Below are positions 16,860-26,719 of a stretch of DNA of 59,043 nt, piece after piece. The notes under the pieces are model-generated. The model did no database searches. It saw only the letters and a list, made by a program, of their open reading frames with translations, and had not been told where the DNA came from. This stretch comes from a virus. Numbering within the stretch: position 1 is the stretch's first letter; every line of letters begins with the position of its first letter. A program made the translations under genes and the position numbers. The stretch is taken from positions 1 to 59,043 of the IMG/VR virus record IMGVR_UViG_3300028800_000013; one strand, 5' to 3'.

Positions 16860-17282
16860 ATGGCGAAGGCAGCATTCGACGCCATCGAAGCGCGGATCGG
16901 CGCATCGTGGACAAGCAATGATGGGACTGTTCTTCCCGTCATTGGGCTGAGCACATCGACGCCATCGCCATCGGACGGGACGCCGTTTCTTGAATTCGAC
17001 TATCCGGTCAATAACGAGCGTCCGTTTACGTTCGGTGATCCCGGCAATAACTTCTATCGGCAGGAATGCGTCTTTCGTATCATCGTGAATGAGACAATTG
17101 GAATTGGTCTCGATCGACTATTCGGATGGGCGGATGAACTTGCTGCACTCTACCGCGGAAAGGCATTTTCGAGCGTCCAATGCTTCGAAGCGTCGATCGG
17201 ACCGGTTGATGACCGCGGCTTAAACGCGAACTACGTCCAGATCGCGATCGCGGTACGCTATTGGTTCTACGTGACCGGCTGA
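16860..17282 (+). CDS. Putative tail terminator protein
   Basis: A 140-residue protein. The N-terminal FDAIEARIGASW, the central FLEFDYPVNNERPFTFGD and the C-terminal YVQIAIAVRYWFYVTG fit the small phage tail terminator group (DUF4128-like), which caps the tail tube and joins it to the head. The position just before the major tail protein supports this. Confidence 0.6.
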   Translation: MAKAAFDAIEARIGASWTSNDGTVLPVIGLSTSTPSPSDGTPFLEFDYPVNNERPFTFGDPGNNFYRQECVFRIIVNETIGIGLDRLFGWADELAALYRGKAFSSVQCFEASIGPVDDRGLNANYVQIAIAVRYWFYVTG

Positions 17283-17384
17283 CGATCATAAAATTCAGTT
17301 GGCGTCCGCCCGATCCGCGCCTTGGGCAAGCGCGCACACGCAGCGTCGCGCCGACGACGCCTTCCCTCAGATGGAGCCCGTTCT

Positions 17385-18317
17385 ATGGCCCTTCCAGCCT
17401 CAGTTGCACGCACGCGCGTCGCGGAAATCATTGAAGTCACCAACGGGACGACGCCCACTACTCCCGTGTTTCAGAACCTGCGGGTGACCGGCGCGGGCTT
17501 GCGCTCGAACAAAGGCACCGCGCCTATTCGCGAATTGCGCTCCGACGCCAACGTCATCGCGGAAGTACAGACGGCACAATGGGCCACGGGGGCATACAAT
17601 TTCGCGCTCTCCTATGGATCGTTCGACGACATTTTTTCGTCGGCGTTGCGCAATACCTGGTCGACGAATGTGCTCAAGAACGGCACGTCGATCATCTCGA
17701 TGACGTTCGAAGAAACGCTCGATCACAACGGATCGAGCACGTATGCGCGCGTGCCCTACGCGCTGGTCGATACCTTGAGCCTGCAGATCGATGCCGAAAA
17801 GGAAGTGACCGGATCGTTCGGCTTGATCGGCCAAAAGCTCGTCGTCGACACGGCAATCGCATCCGGAGCGACCTATACGGCAACGAATACCAAGATGCCG
17901 ATGGCGGCTGGCTTATCCGTCGCCGCGCTATCTGTGCTCGGGCTTTCGACGCCGAAGGTGAAGGGGCTAAAGCTGGATATCAAGAACGGAATTCGGCGGC
18001 GTCACGTCGTTGACAGCCTTTACCCGGATTCGTTTGGGTATGATCTGATGGATGTGACCGGGTCAGTCGATATCTATTTCGACAGCAATGCGGCGCTGAC
18101 TCAAGTGCTCAACCACGGCACGGGATCAATCGCCGCGACAATCGGGCAGACCACGAACGAAAAGTACACGATCTCGCTTCCGGTCGTTCAATTCCTCGAC
18201 GGTGTGCGCCAGTTAGGCGGAACGAATGCGGATGTACTGATGTCCATCCCGTTCCGGGCGACTGGATCGGACAATTCGTCTAACCCATCCATCTCCATCA
18301 CGCGCGCCGTGGCGTAA
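17385..18317 (+). CDS. Major tail (tube) protein
   Basis: A 310-residue protein in the position of the tail tube subunit. Its segments RELRSDANVIAEVQ, FNFALSYGSF-like repeats and a C-terminal VPFRAT-type strand match tail tube proteins of the phage TTP group. The ATG at 17385 has GGAG 8 bases upstream; the open frame extends to 17322 but that stretch is noncoding leader. The C-terminal 130 residues look like an added domain. Confidence 0.75.
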   Translation: MALPASVARTRVAEIIEVTNGTTPTTPVFQNLRVTGAGLRSNKGTAPIRELRSDANVIAEVQTAQWATGAYNFALSYGSFDDIFSSALRNTWSTNVLKNGTSIISMTFEETLDHNGSSTYARVPYALVDTLSLQIDAEKEVTGSFGLIGQKLVVDTAIASGATYTATNTKMPMAAGLSVAALSVLGLSTPKVKGLKLDIKNGIRRRHVVDSLYPDSFGYDLMDVTGSVDIYFDSNAALTQVLNHGTGSIAATIGQTTNEKYTISLPVVQFLDGVRQLGGTNADVLMSIPFRATGSDNSSNPSISITRAVA

Positions 18318-18329
18318 GCGGAGGATTCC

Positions 18330-18512
18330 ATGAAAGTCAAAATCGATATCGCCTTCGATGGTTATCCGAACGGCGACGACAAACAGGGCGTGCATTTCGC
18401 GGTCGGCGAGACGATCGACGTGTCCGATGATTTCGGCACACTGATCGTTGGCAAAGGTCTGGCGCACGCTGCAGAATCAACCGCAGAACAGGTGGTGCAT
18501 GAAACTCAGTGA
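18330..18512 (+). CDS. Small hypothetical tail-region protein
   Basis: A 60-residue acidic protein after the major tail gene, with GGAGG-like AGGATT before the ATG. Its end overlaps the start of the tail chaperone gene by 14 bases. Function unknown. Confidence 0.5.
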   Translation: MKVKIDIAFDGYPNGDDKQGVHFAVGETIDVSDDFGTLIVGKGLAHAAESTAEQVVHETQ

Positions 18513-18924
18513 GATCAAGCGCAACGTCGAAGCGATCGAGCAGGGAACGTGGGTCGGCGCGAAATACGGCACGCCGATCCCCGGCATGGGCGATCTGTGC
18601 ATCAAGACACGCGGAGCCGGCAACTCCGATTGGAAGCAATTGGAGGACAAGCTGCTGCAGGCCGCGCCAGCCGTGAGACGTATTGCTGGGTTAAGCCGCG
18701 ACGACCGCGATGCCATCACGGCGCAATGCCTCCTCAATTGCGGCACAACGGATTGGTCTGGCATCGAAGGCGACGACAATCAGCCCGTCCCGTATTCGAA
18801 GGCACAGGCCGAATTGTTCTTCACGGACCGCGCCTACGAGGATCTGCGCAACGCGGCACTTTACGCCGCGAATATTGTCGGGACTGCTGCTGCGGAAAGC
18901 CTGAAGGTCGACGCAAAAAACTAA
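18499..18924 (+). CDS. Tail assembly chaperone, short form (gpG-like)
   Basis: A 141-residue product equivalent in position to lambda gpG. It ends at TAA immediately after an A AAA AAC slippery heptamer, so a share of ribosomes shift to make the longer form. Short and long chaperones coat the tape measure protein during tail assembly. The ATG at 18499 lies inside the end of the preceding gene. Confidence 0.8.
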   Translation: MKLSEIKRNVEAIEQGTWVGAKYGTPIPGMGDLCIKTRGAGNSDWKQLEDKLLQAAPAVRRIAGLSRDDRDAITAQCLLNCGTTDWSGIEGDDNQPVPYSKAQAELFFTDRAYEDLRNAALYAANIVGTAAAESLKVDAKN

Positions 18925-19250
18925 CCAACGCCCTGCGCTGGAATTTGGCGTGGGGCGATCAGGTCGAGTGGTTGGAAAAGTGGGCGGCCGAGACAGGCGA
19001 GGTCGCCGAGTGCCTAAATAACAGGCCAGATGTCCCGGTCCATCTTCTGTTTGTGTGGTCGGCCTACCTGCAGTTGAGGACGGACCGACAGGTCGGTCTC
19101 GATAAAGGTCCGATCATGTTCTCATCGATCAATGCCTATGCCCAACGCTATCATATCGATGACATCGATCTGTTCGACCGGTTCGTCGCGCTGATCCGCG
19201 CGATGGACAACGAAGAGCGGTCCTTCAAACCAGAGCAGCAGCAAACCTGA
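18499..19250 (+). CDS. Tail assembly chaperone, -1 frameshift long form (gpG-T-like)
   Basis: Reading shifts back one base at 18915-18921 and continues from CTA at 18921 to the stop at 19250, adding 109 residues for a total of 250. The added part has no convincing start codon of its own next to a ribosome site, and it ends one base into the tape measure start. This is the standard siphovirus arrangement in which the T part bridges chaperone and tail tube. Confidence 0.8.
18915..18921 (+). other. Programmed -1 ribosomal frameshift site A AAA AAC
   Basis: In the zero frame the codons are GCA AAA AAC TAA, giving the canonical X XXY YYZ heptamer A AAA AAC directly before the stop codon. Sliding one base back opens the downstream chaperone frame. 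Confidence 0.85.
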
Positions 19251-21802
19251 TGGCTGATGAAGTCGTCAAAACGATCCGGATTGTCGGCAAGCCAGAGCAG
19301 TTAAAAGAGCTCGCCGATCAGATCAAGGGCGTGGCCGATGCGCAGGGCGTTGTCGCTCGCGTGTCGGACACGTCGTCGCGGTCGCTCGACTCCATCGAGA
19401 AGGCGTATCAACGGCAGACGATGCGGCTGGACGAGGGCGCGCGTCAGCAGCAGAAATACACGCAGGAACTGGCGGTCGCGCAGAAAGCCTACGACACAGG
19501 CCGCATTTCCAGCGCGGATTATGCCGACCGCATCTCGCTGATCAACGACAAGTTCGACAAAGGCTCGCCGCTGGCGCGAGGATTCCAGCGGGCTTTGAGC
19601 GGCGTACAGGGGCAGTTGATCGCGTTATCCGCCGGAGCCGGCCCGGTCGGAGTGTTTCTGTCCGCGCTCGGACCATGGGGCGTCGCCGCTGCCGTTGGGG
19701 TTGGCCTCGTCGAATCTGCATTCTCGCGCGCGAGCGAGATGGCGCATCAGTTCGGAGAACGCTCGGTCGAACTTTCGCGTTTCTCCGAGGCGACGGGATT
19801 GACCGTCGCGCAGATCAAGGCTCTCTCGCGCGCCGCCGCGGAGCATGGTGTCTCATCCGATGAGGTGGTTCGCTCGATCGAGAAATTTACCGTCGCATGG
19901 GAAGAGCTGCGCAACGGTGGCGGAACGCTGCTCGACCAGGTCCGCAAGGTCGACGCTGGCCTTGCCGACCAGATGCAGCGCGCGAGAGACAGCGCGTCGG
20001 CGATCGATCTGTTGGCAGAAGCCATCCATCGCGCCGACGAGGCGGGCAACCTATCACAGCGCAATGCGCTGGCGCGCGCCGCTGGCGGCCGCGGTGGCGT
20101 GTCCGGACTGGTCGGAATTTCGACAGCAATTTCCGAATCCGGCGGTCTCTCCAATATGGCAGACAGAACAAGTTCCCTGTTCAGCTCAGAGAAGATCGAA
20201 GCCTTGCGCAAGCTGCAGACAGAGATCGACGAAACAAAGAAACGCACGCAGAACTATTACGCATCGATCGCATCGGAAGAGATTCTGTCCGGCGCGCTCA
20301 AGATGGCGCAATACCAGGAGCGTCTCGCCAAAGCGGCGAAGGACTTCGCCGACGCGCATCCGGATTGGTCAGCATGGGCGCAGTTTTTCACGGAGATCAA
20401 GGCATACTTCGGTATGGGCCCGCAGCCGGGCGACGCGCCCGAAAAGCCGATGCGCATTCAGATGCCGATGGTGCCATCTGTACCGATGCCGCGCACGCGA
20501 CCGGGTCCGCAAGGTGAATCGCTTGGTGATCTGTCTCCCGGCGCGGTCGCAAGCCAGTGGCGCGATTATGTTTCGGCGCTCGGCGGCGCAGCGACGGCGA
20601 ACGATCGTCTCAAGGCGAAGCAGTCCGAACTCTACGCGCAATTAAAAGACGGAAAGATCACGCTCGACACCTATAACAAGGCGCTCGCTGGGGAAAACTT
20701 CCAAGCCTCGAATGCGGCGCTGAATACGCGCATCGGTCTGCTGGGCCAGATGGCTCCCGCGAGCGATCTCGTTACGGCCGCGCAGAACAGGATGATCGAG
20801 GCGCAGAAACAAGGCGCGCGTCTCTCCGGTGAAGAAAGGGCGGCACTCCTCTCCCGCGTCCTGGTTGAAAAGCAGTCTGCCGATAATGCCATCCTCGTCT
20901 CGAACGGTGTGGCGACTGCGGAAGGCATGCGGTCTACCAAACTCGCCGAGCTCAATCAATTGCTGCGCGAGCACAAGCTGACGCAGGACCAAGTGACCGT
21001 ATCCGCCGCCGCCTACGAACGGCAGATCAAGGACATCGTCGATCAGCAGAAGGTGCAGCAGGCCACGCTTCCGAACTTGCAGCAACTCGCGAATGACGCG
21101 GGTCGGCTCGATAAGCAACTCGATCAGGTTGCGACCGGTTCACTCAACCAGATGACGACATCGCTCGCCGATATGATGGACGGTACGAAGACGGCAGGCC
21201 AAGCCTTCGCCGATATGAGTCGATACGTCGTGCGGGCTCTGGAAGAGATGATGATCAAGATGCTCATCATCCAGCCCATTGCGGAGATGCTGCAGGCGAC
21301 GCTGAAAGACGCGAGCGGCGGCGGCTTCAACTTGCTCTCGTTATTCGGGGTTGGAGGCGGTTCCTCCCAGCCCGTCCCCGTCGGCGGATCATTCGACTAT
21401 GGTGGCATGGTCGTCCCAATGGTCGGCCACGCCGGCGGCATGGCCTCCGAGCTCTCCGGCGATGGACGAATTGTACATGCGACCTATTACGAGAATGCCC
21501 CGCGTTTTCATTCTGGCCGATTGCCGTGGGACCCGAGTTTCGAAACGCCGGCGATCATTCGCAATGACGAAAGCGTGCTGACGCAAGGGCAGATGGCGGC
21601 GATGGGATCCGGCAACAAGCGCCCGATCAACTTCATCGTCAATAGCTACGGCGCAGCTGTTGAGGACGTCCAGCAGGACGACAGTGGCAACATGGAAATG
21701 ACAGTGCGGGCGTTGGCGCGTGATGAATATGCGTCTGCGCGCACCAATTCCATCCAGAAACAGAAATACGGGCAAAGCCCGCAATTGCGACAGCGGCGAT
21801 AG
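19250..21802 (+). CDS. Tail tape measure protein
   Basis: An 850-residue, mostly helical protein. It has a hydrophobic stretch at about 125-165 (GVFLSALGPWGVAAAVGVGLVESAF), long coiled-coil regions, and a glycine-rich C terminus typical of tape measures. At 1.5 angstrom per residue it predicts a tail near 125 nm. The start overlaps the chaperone stop by one base. Confidence 0.9.
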   Translation: MADEVVKTIRIVGKPEQLKELADQIKGVADAQGVVARVSDTSSRSLDSIEKAYQRQTMRLDEGARQQQKYTQELAVAQKAYDTGRISSADYADRISLINDKFDKGSPLARGFQRALSGVQGQLIALSAGAGPVGVFLSALGPWGVAAAVGVGLVESAFSRASEMAHQFGERSVELSRFSEATGLTVAQIKALSRAAAEHGVSSDEVVRSIEKFTVAWEELRNGGGTLLDQVRKVDAGLADQMQRARDSASAIDLLAEAIHRADEAGNLSQRNALARAAGGRGGVSGLVGISTAISESGGLSNMADRTSSLFSSEKIEALRKLQTEIDETKKRTQNYYASIASEEILSGALKMAQYQERLAKAAKDFADAHPDWSAWAQFFTEIKAYFGMGPQPGDAPEKPMRIQMPMVPSVPMPRTRPGPQGESLGDLSPGAVASQWRDYVSALGGAATANDRLKAKQSELYAQLKDGKITLDTYNKALAGENFQASNAALNTRIGLLGQMAPASDLVTAAQNRMIEAQKQGARLSGEERAALLSRVLVEKQSADNAILVSNGVATAEGMRSTKLAELNQLLREHKLTQDQVTVSAAAYERQIKDIVDQQKVQQATLPNLQQLANDAGRLDKQLDQVATGSLNQMTTSLADMMDGTKTAGQAFADMSRYVVRALEEMMIKMLIIQPIAEMLQATLKDASGGGFNLLSLFGVGGGSSQPVPVGGSFDYGGMVVPMVGHAGGMASELSGDGRIVHATYYENAPRFHSGRLPWDPSFETPAIIRNDESVLTQGQMAAMGSGNKRPINFIVNSYGAAVEDVQQDDSGNMEMTVRALARDEYASARTNSIQKQKYGQSPQLRQRR

Positions 21803-21804
21803 TC

Positions 21805-22155
21805 ATGCCGGAATGGCCTGCACAACTGCCGCAGAATTTTCTTTCTGAAGGTTTCGGCCTTACGCCATTCGACAATGCGACTCCAATCGATGTGGAGTCG
21901 GGCGAGCCGATGACGCGTCTGCGCTTCACGGGAGATCTCAGCAATATTCAGGCATCAATCCAAACGGATAGGGATGGCATGTTGATCTTCCGTAATTTTT
22001 GGACGAACGAATTGTCGCGCGGAACGGCGCCGTTCAACTGGACCGATCCAATGTCTGGAAATATCGTGCAGATTCTGTTCATGGCACCACCGAAATATTC
22101 GAATCTCGGCGGCTCCAACTGGCAGATCGGCATGACGCTCTGCATGTTTGCCTGA
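21805..22155 (+). CDS. Minor tail protein
   Basis: A 116-residue protein directly after the tape measure. Its sequence (WPAQLPQNFLSEGF, RFTGDLSNIQASIQTDRDG) fits a small minor-tail or distal-tail type. It overlaps nothing, and the next gene starts seven bases later. Confidence 0.6.
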   Translation: MPEWPAQLPQNFLSEGFGLTPFDNATPIDVESGEPMTRLRFTGDLSNIQASIQTDRDGMLIFRNFWTNELSRGTAPFNWTDPMSGNIVQILFMAPPKYSNLGGSNWQIGMTLCMFA

Positions 22156-22161
22156 CCGGTC

Positions 22162-22635
22162 ATGAGCGAGCTGATTACACCGGCCGCGGTTACGCAGGCG
22201 CTGTCGCAGCACGCGACAGACCCGTTCCTCGTCCTGCTGACGCTGACGCATGCAACGCTGCCGGCGCCGATCTATGTTGTGCGAAACCGCAAGGCAATCG
22301 TCTCGCGCGGCAACACCTATCTCGCCTATCCATTCACAATCGCGCTGCCGACCGACAACGACGATGCGCCGCAGGGCAAGATCGCGGTCGCCAACGTCTC
22401 GCGCCAGATCAGCCAGGCCCTCGAGCGCTGCGTCTATCCGCCGGAATGTCTGATCGAGCTCGTACTGGCATCGACGCCGGACACGGTGGAGCGGGCGTGG
22501 TCGGGATTCAGTTTCACCGAGGTGCAATGGGACGCCTTCCGCGTCACAGCGACGCTGCAGGTGCTCGGGTACTGGGACGAGCCATGGCCCGGTGTGTTCA
22601 TGACACCGCAGAATTTTCCCGGAATGTTTCCGTGA
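22162..22635 (+). CDS. DUF1833-family tail protein
   Basis: A 157-residue protein with the DUF1833 pattern: an N-terminal strand region with ATDPFLVLLTLTH, a middle YPFTIALPTDNDDAPQGKIAV, and a conserved VYPPECLIELVLASTPD. The family occurs in siphovirus tail clusters before the NlpC/P60 gene, as here. The exact role is unknown. Confidence 0.75.
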   Translation: MSELITPAAVTQALSQHATDPFLVLLTLTHATLPAPIYVVRNRKAIVSRGNTYLAYPFTIALPTDNDDAPQGKIAVANVSRQISQALERCVYPPECLIELVLASTPDTVERAWSGFSFTEVQWDAFRVTATLQVLGYWDEPWPGVFMTPQNFPGMFP

Positions 22636-22739
22636 CCGCGATCGAACTTTTTTTCATCTGGGGTATGTCGGCCGTTTTCGGTGCGCTGGGCGGATGGTTG
22701 ATACTGATGGTGCTCGTGCGGCGGGCAATGCGCCGATGA
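22632..22739 (+). CDS. 35-residue membrane peptide in the tail cluster
   Basis: A GTG-started ORF coupled on both sides: its start overlaps the DUF1833 stop and its end overlaps the NlpC/P60 start (ATGA). The product is almost one transmembrane helix (IELFFIWGMSAVFGALGGWL) with a basic RRAMRR C terminus. Tight coupling argues for real translation. The function is unknown; it could assist DNA entry or membrane contact. Confidence 0.6.
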   Translation: MTAIELFFIWGMSAVFGALGGWLILMVLVRRAMRR

Positions 22740-23179
22740 GTCGCTTCGACAAATATATGGCGATTCCCTTTATTGAAGGCGGACGGGATTTTTCCGGCGT
22801 CGACTGCTTCGGCCTTTACGCGCTGATTGTCGCGACCGAACTCGGTCTGCCGGTGCCCGATCCGCGCGTCTCGTTCGGCAGGAACGGTGCGCGGACGGTG
22901 CTCGCTGCTTTCGCTGCAGAGGTGGCGCGCGGCGCGTGGATCGAGGTCAAAACGCCGCGCATCTTCGATGCGGTGCGCATGAGTGGTTTCCACGTCGTGC
23001 GCGGTGAAGCGCACAAGAGCGAGAGTCACGTCGGCTGCTACGACGGCACCGGGTACGTCATCCACACCGAATTACAAACCGGACCGCGACGCATGCCGGT
23101 CGAGGATCCCGAGATCGGGCCTCGGTTGCGCGGCTTCTTCCGTCCCGCTGTCTTGCTCAACCTCCCTCTGGCTGCATGA
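22736..23179 (+). CDS. NlpC/P60-type tail peptidase
   Basis: A 147-residue papain-like peptidase. The catalytic cysteine is C24 in GVDCFGL; histidines at 98 (SHVG) and 110 (VIHTE) supply the other active-site positions. Tail-tip peptidases of this type cut peptidoglycan cross-links during DNA injection. It starts inside the preceding small gene and overlaps the tail-tip gene by 4 bases. Confidence 0.85.
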   Translation: MSRFDKYMAIPFIEGGRDFSGVDCFGLYALIVATELGLPVPDPRVSFGRNGARTVLAAFAAEVARGAWIEVKTPRIFDAVRMSGFHVVRGEAHKSESHVGCYDGTGYVIHTELQTGPRRMPVEDPEIGPRLRGFFRPAVLLNLPLAA

Positions 23180-25827
23180 CCGATATCGTCTGCGAATTCC
23201 GCCGCACGATCTTTTCAAAGGCGCGCGACATCCGCCCGTTCCGCGCCGGCTGCACGGTCGCGGATATCGTCGCGGCTTACGATCCCCCGCGCGAGTTCGC
23301 CGCCTTCGGCGCAGTGATCCTGTATCATCCCGACGACGGGATCGATGAGAGTGGACTGCCGAAAGGACAATGGCTCGCGCGCGAGCATTGGCACCGGATC
23401 AAGCCGCGCGCTGGCACGGCGCTTTTCATCTCGATCGTGCCGCAGGCCCCTGGCGGCGGAGACGGCGGCGGTGGCTCCAATAACGTTTTCGCGATTGTGG
23501 CCGCTGTCGCGCTGATCGCGCTGACTGCTTGGGTCGGCGGCGGCGGCCTCGCCTTCCTTGCGCCGAATTTGCTTGGCACCGGCATGGTTGGTGCGAAAGT
23601 CGCCGCCGCCGCCATCGGCATCGCAGGCGCAACTGCGATCGGACAACTGACCAAGCCGCCGGCCGGCCAGCCGGTCGCCAGCGCCATCCCGGGCGCCGGG
23701 ACGACGCTCGGGATGGCTGGCATCACGCAGAACCAGATTTCTCCATATCAGCAGCTGCCGGCCGTGCTCGGCACGTTCCGGGTGTCTCCGCCATTTCTCG
23801 CGGTGCCGTGGACGACGCTCGAAAACGGTGAGCAGATTGTGCACGGCATCGTCGGAATTCCCGGGCACTATGATGTTTCCGATATCCGCGTGGATACGAC
23901 TCCGGTCGCCGATCTTCCGTCCGGCGTGTTCGAATACGAGGTCAAGAACGGTGCGGACACCGACACGGCGCTGAGCCTTATCACCGTCTGCGGCTTCGAA
24001 CAGACGCCGCGCTCCGAATTATCGAAACATCGTCTCGATACGGATTCGCAGACGCTTATCGAGCCGGCGCCGGGCTCCTATCCGAAAGAGCAGATCGTCC
24101 GCACCGCGAAGAACTGCAACCGCTTCCGCATCACGCTGCAGTTTCCCTCGGGAGTATCGAACCAGTCGAATGGTACGGTGCTGCTCGCCTTCCGTTTTCG
24201 CCTGCGCCGGGTCGGCACGAACACATGGGTCAACATGCCGGAAGCGCATCTCGAACTCAACATACGTTCCGGCCTGCGGCAGGAAATCTGGTTCTGGTTC
24301 GGTTCGGATGAACGCGACGTCGTGTCCATCGTGCAGGGACAAAGCTCGTTCTGGCCGCGATTTTATTATAAGAATCCGGAATGGACCGCAGATAGCTATT
24401 TCGACGCGGGCGATACGAGTAGCATTAGTTCGAACGCGGCGCACAGCCATGTCGGACAATCGGGCGTTTATTATTTCATCGACACCGGCGCATTTCCTAT
24501 CGATCAATACGATATAGGGATCACGCGGAGCTTTGCCGATTCCGCCGGTGGCAATTTCACGTCAATCTCCTATCTCGGCGGACTGTTCACCTATCGCACA
24601 TTCTCCAATCCGAAATATCTCATTCCTGACCAGTCGCAGTTTTTCGCCACGACGGTGCTAGAAAACTATACGACGTTCCGCGATCAGTATCCGGTCAACC
24701 GGCCGGGCATGGCGATCATTGCGTTCAAAGCGCGCAACCTGCAGATCAATTCGCTGTCGGCTGTCTTCGCCGCCTATTCCGGGACCGGCGCGCCGACGAA
24801 CAGTCCGGCGGACGCGGTGCAGTACGTTCTGACCGGCAATCTCAATGCGCGGCCTCTTGCCGCCGGGCAACTCGAAAGCCTCGCGACGTTCAAGTCACAC
24901 TGCGCGGACATCGGTCTCGAATGCAACGCGCTGGTGACACAAGGATCGGTCGAGCAGGCCGCCGCCATGGCCGCGATGTGCGGCGAAGCGATGTTGCGCC
25001 GATCCGACAAATGGGGCGTCATCATCGACAAGGACCGATCGGATGAAGACATCGTCGCGATGTTTCATCCGGGCAATATGACCAAGGCACTTACGGTCAA
25101 GAAGACGTTTCTGGCGGGCGCGGCAAAAGCGCTGCAACCGTCGATCCACGATGCGGAACAGGATTACGCCGTCACCGATATCGGTCCGGTCTATGACGAT
25201 GGCGTCGAGCAGCCGCCGGCCGTACTCACCGAGGGGGTCAATTACGACGGCATTACATCGGTTCCCTTGGCGCGCCGACGCGCTAGGCGCGACATGCGCG
25301 CGGCGCGCCTACGCAGCGTCCAATATGTCTTCGGCACGCATCTCAACCAGCTCAATATCCGCAAGGGATCGCTGGTCGGTCTCGCGCACGATACCTTGAT
25401 CGATACCTATGCGACGGGCCGGGTGAAGAGCTTTACGGTCACCGGCGGCAATCTGATCGATGTGACGCTCAACACCGATCCGCAGGATCTTCCGCCGGCG
25501 TCGTGGGGATCGAATTTCTGGGAGTACGACAATGTCTGGCGCGTCGGCAATGCGTGGACCGGCGCCGGGCCAGATCTCTCGCTGCAAACGGAAAATCTGG
25601 ACGGCACGGTGTCATCATTCCCGATCGCGTCCGTCGTCGGACGCAAGGTCACGATCGCCGGAGCGCATGCGGCGTCGGCCGGTCTCGCGAGAACATGCTT
25701 GGCCGCGATCGGTCCGTCGGGACGCATCACCCGGCGTGTGATTTTGGCTGACATTGCGCCCGATGATGACTTTCACGCGATGGTCACCTGCGTGGATGCT
25801 GCGCCGGAAATCTATCAGGGACTTTGA
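23176..25827 (+). CDS. Tail tip / host specificity protein (J-like)
   Basis: An 883-residue protein. The first 110 residues resemble a tail assembly I-like module (FRAGCTVADIVAAYDPP). A glycine-rich linker and a hydrophobic segment near 100-160 follow, and then the large beta-rich body of a central tail hub. Gene order (NlpC/P60, then this, then fibres) matches lambda K-I-J, with the I and J parts apparently fused. It would form the baseplate hub and contact the receptor. Confidence 0.8.
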   Translation: MTDIVCEFRRTIFSKARDIRPFRAGCTVADIVAAYDPPREFAAFGAVILYHPDDGIDESGLPKGQWLAREHWHRIKPRAGTALFISIVPQAPGGGDGGGGSNNVFAIVAAVALIALTAWVGGGGLAFLAPNLLGTGMVGAKVAAAAIGIAGATAIGQLTKPPAGQPVASAIPGAGTTLGMAGITQNQISPYQQLPAVLGTFRVSPPFLAVPWTTLENGEQIVHGIVGIPGHYDVSDIRVDTTPVADLPSGVFEYEVKNGADTDTALSLITVCGFEQTPRSELSKHRLDTDSQTLIEPAPGSYPKEQIVRTAKNCNRFRITLQFPSGVSNQSNGTVLLAFRFRLRRVGTNTWVNMPEAHLELNIRSGLRQEIWFWFGSDERDVVSIVQGQSSFWPRFYYKNPEWTADSYFDAGDTSSISSNAAHSHVGQSGVYYFIDTGAFPIDQYDIGITRSFADSAGGNFTSISYLGGLFTYRTFSNPKYLIPDQSQFFATTVLENYTTFRDQYPVNRPGMAIIAFKARNLQINSLSAVFAAYSGTGAPTNSPADAVQYVLTGNLNARPLAAGQLESLATFKSHCADIGLECNALVTQGSVEQAAAMAAMCGEAMLRRSDKWGVIIDKDRSDEDIVAMFHPGNMTKALTVKKTFLAGAAKALQPSIHDAEQDYAVTDIGPVYDDGVEQPPAVLTEGVNYDGITSVPLARRRARRDMRAARLRSVQYVFGTHLNQLNIRKGSLVGLAHDTLIDTYATGRVKSFTVTGGNLIDVTLNTDPQDLPPASWGSNFWEYDNVWRVGNAWTGAGPDLSLQTENLDGTVSSFPIASVVGRKVTIAGAHAASAGLARTCLAAIGPSGRITRRVILADIAPDDDFHAMVTCVDAAPEIYQGL

Positions 25828-25830
25828 TTT

Positions 25831-26700
25831 ATGACCGCGGTTCGAACCACACCCGATCCCGTGTCCGATCCGGCCGGCAAAAGCGGCGGCGCACTCGGCA
25901 CCGCGATCAGAGCCGAGATCGAGGCGCTGTGGAATAACGTCATCAATCCGGTCGGTACCATTGCCGGCACGGAGAATGCGATTACCGGCGTCTGCATTCC
26001 GCCGCTAATCGGCGGTTACGTCGATTGTGAGCAATTTGAATTCACGCCGACAGTGAACAATACCGGAGCGACGACGGTCTCGTTCGGTGGCGGTGTGGTC
26101 GATCTGCGTGCGCCCGATGGAACGGCGCTCGTTTCCGGCGATCTGGTGGGCGGCGTGGCTGTGCGTTGCCGCTATCATGCCGCGACGGGCAAGATGCGCA
26201 TGACGAACTGGTCGCAGCGTGCGATCAATGCCGCGGCGCAGGCGTCAATTTCCACGTGGTGGGAATTAATCGGCGACACAACGGTCGGTACGGCGGTGGC
26301 ACAGGTCGAGCATACCTTCACGGCCAACCGTTACATCGCGATCCATCAGATCTTTTCCGGCATAGGGCTGACCGGTGCACCAAGCGGCGCGAAATTTCTT
26401 GTCACTTTACGCAATGCGTCTGGAGCGATCGTAGGAATTTCGTCAGCCGAAACACTTACTATTGCGGTCAATCTCGTCGCCCGGGCCGAATACACGATCA
26501 ATCTTGTCACGACGGGCAGCGACAAGGCGCATTACGGCAAATTCTCCGGTATTGCGCGCGATATAGGAGGTGGAGGAGTTCTGGCAGCAGTTGAGCAGAT
26601 GGGTTTCGACGCGACGGCACCCGACCGTGTCCGGGCTGCCTTTGCGAGCGGCAGTATCGCGGCCGGCCGCATCGTCACCTACGGGCTGAAACATCCCTAG
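25831..26700 (+). CDS. Tail fibre-like protein
   Basis: A 289-residue beta-rich protein directly after the tail hub. It has strand-turn repeats and the segment FEFTPTVNNTGATTVSFGG, common in phage fibre shafts. A receptor-binding or fibre-connecting role is inferred from position and composition. Confidence 0.65.
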   Translation: MTAVRTTPDPVSDPAGKSGGALGTAIRAEIEALWNNVINPVGTIAGTENAITGVCIPPLIGGYVDCEQFEFTPTVNNTGATTVSFGGGVVDLRAPDGTALVSGDLVGGVAVRCRYHAATGKMRMTNWSQRAINAAAQASISTWWELIGDTTVGTAVAQVEHTFTANRYIAIHQIFSGIGLTGAPSGAKFLVTLRNASGAIVGISSAETLTIAVNLVARAEYTINLVTTGSDKAHYGKFSGIARDIGGGGVLAAVEQMGFDATAPDRVRAAFASGSIAAGRIVTYGLKHP

Positions 26701-26719
26701 CGCTTCCGGGATATATTAA

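Noticed and set aside
18549-18920. Separate coding region before the frameshift site in the second chaperone frame
   Set aside because: Only the part after 18921 is protein-like; the upstream part is a shadow of the short chaperone.
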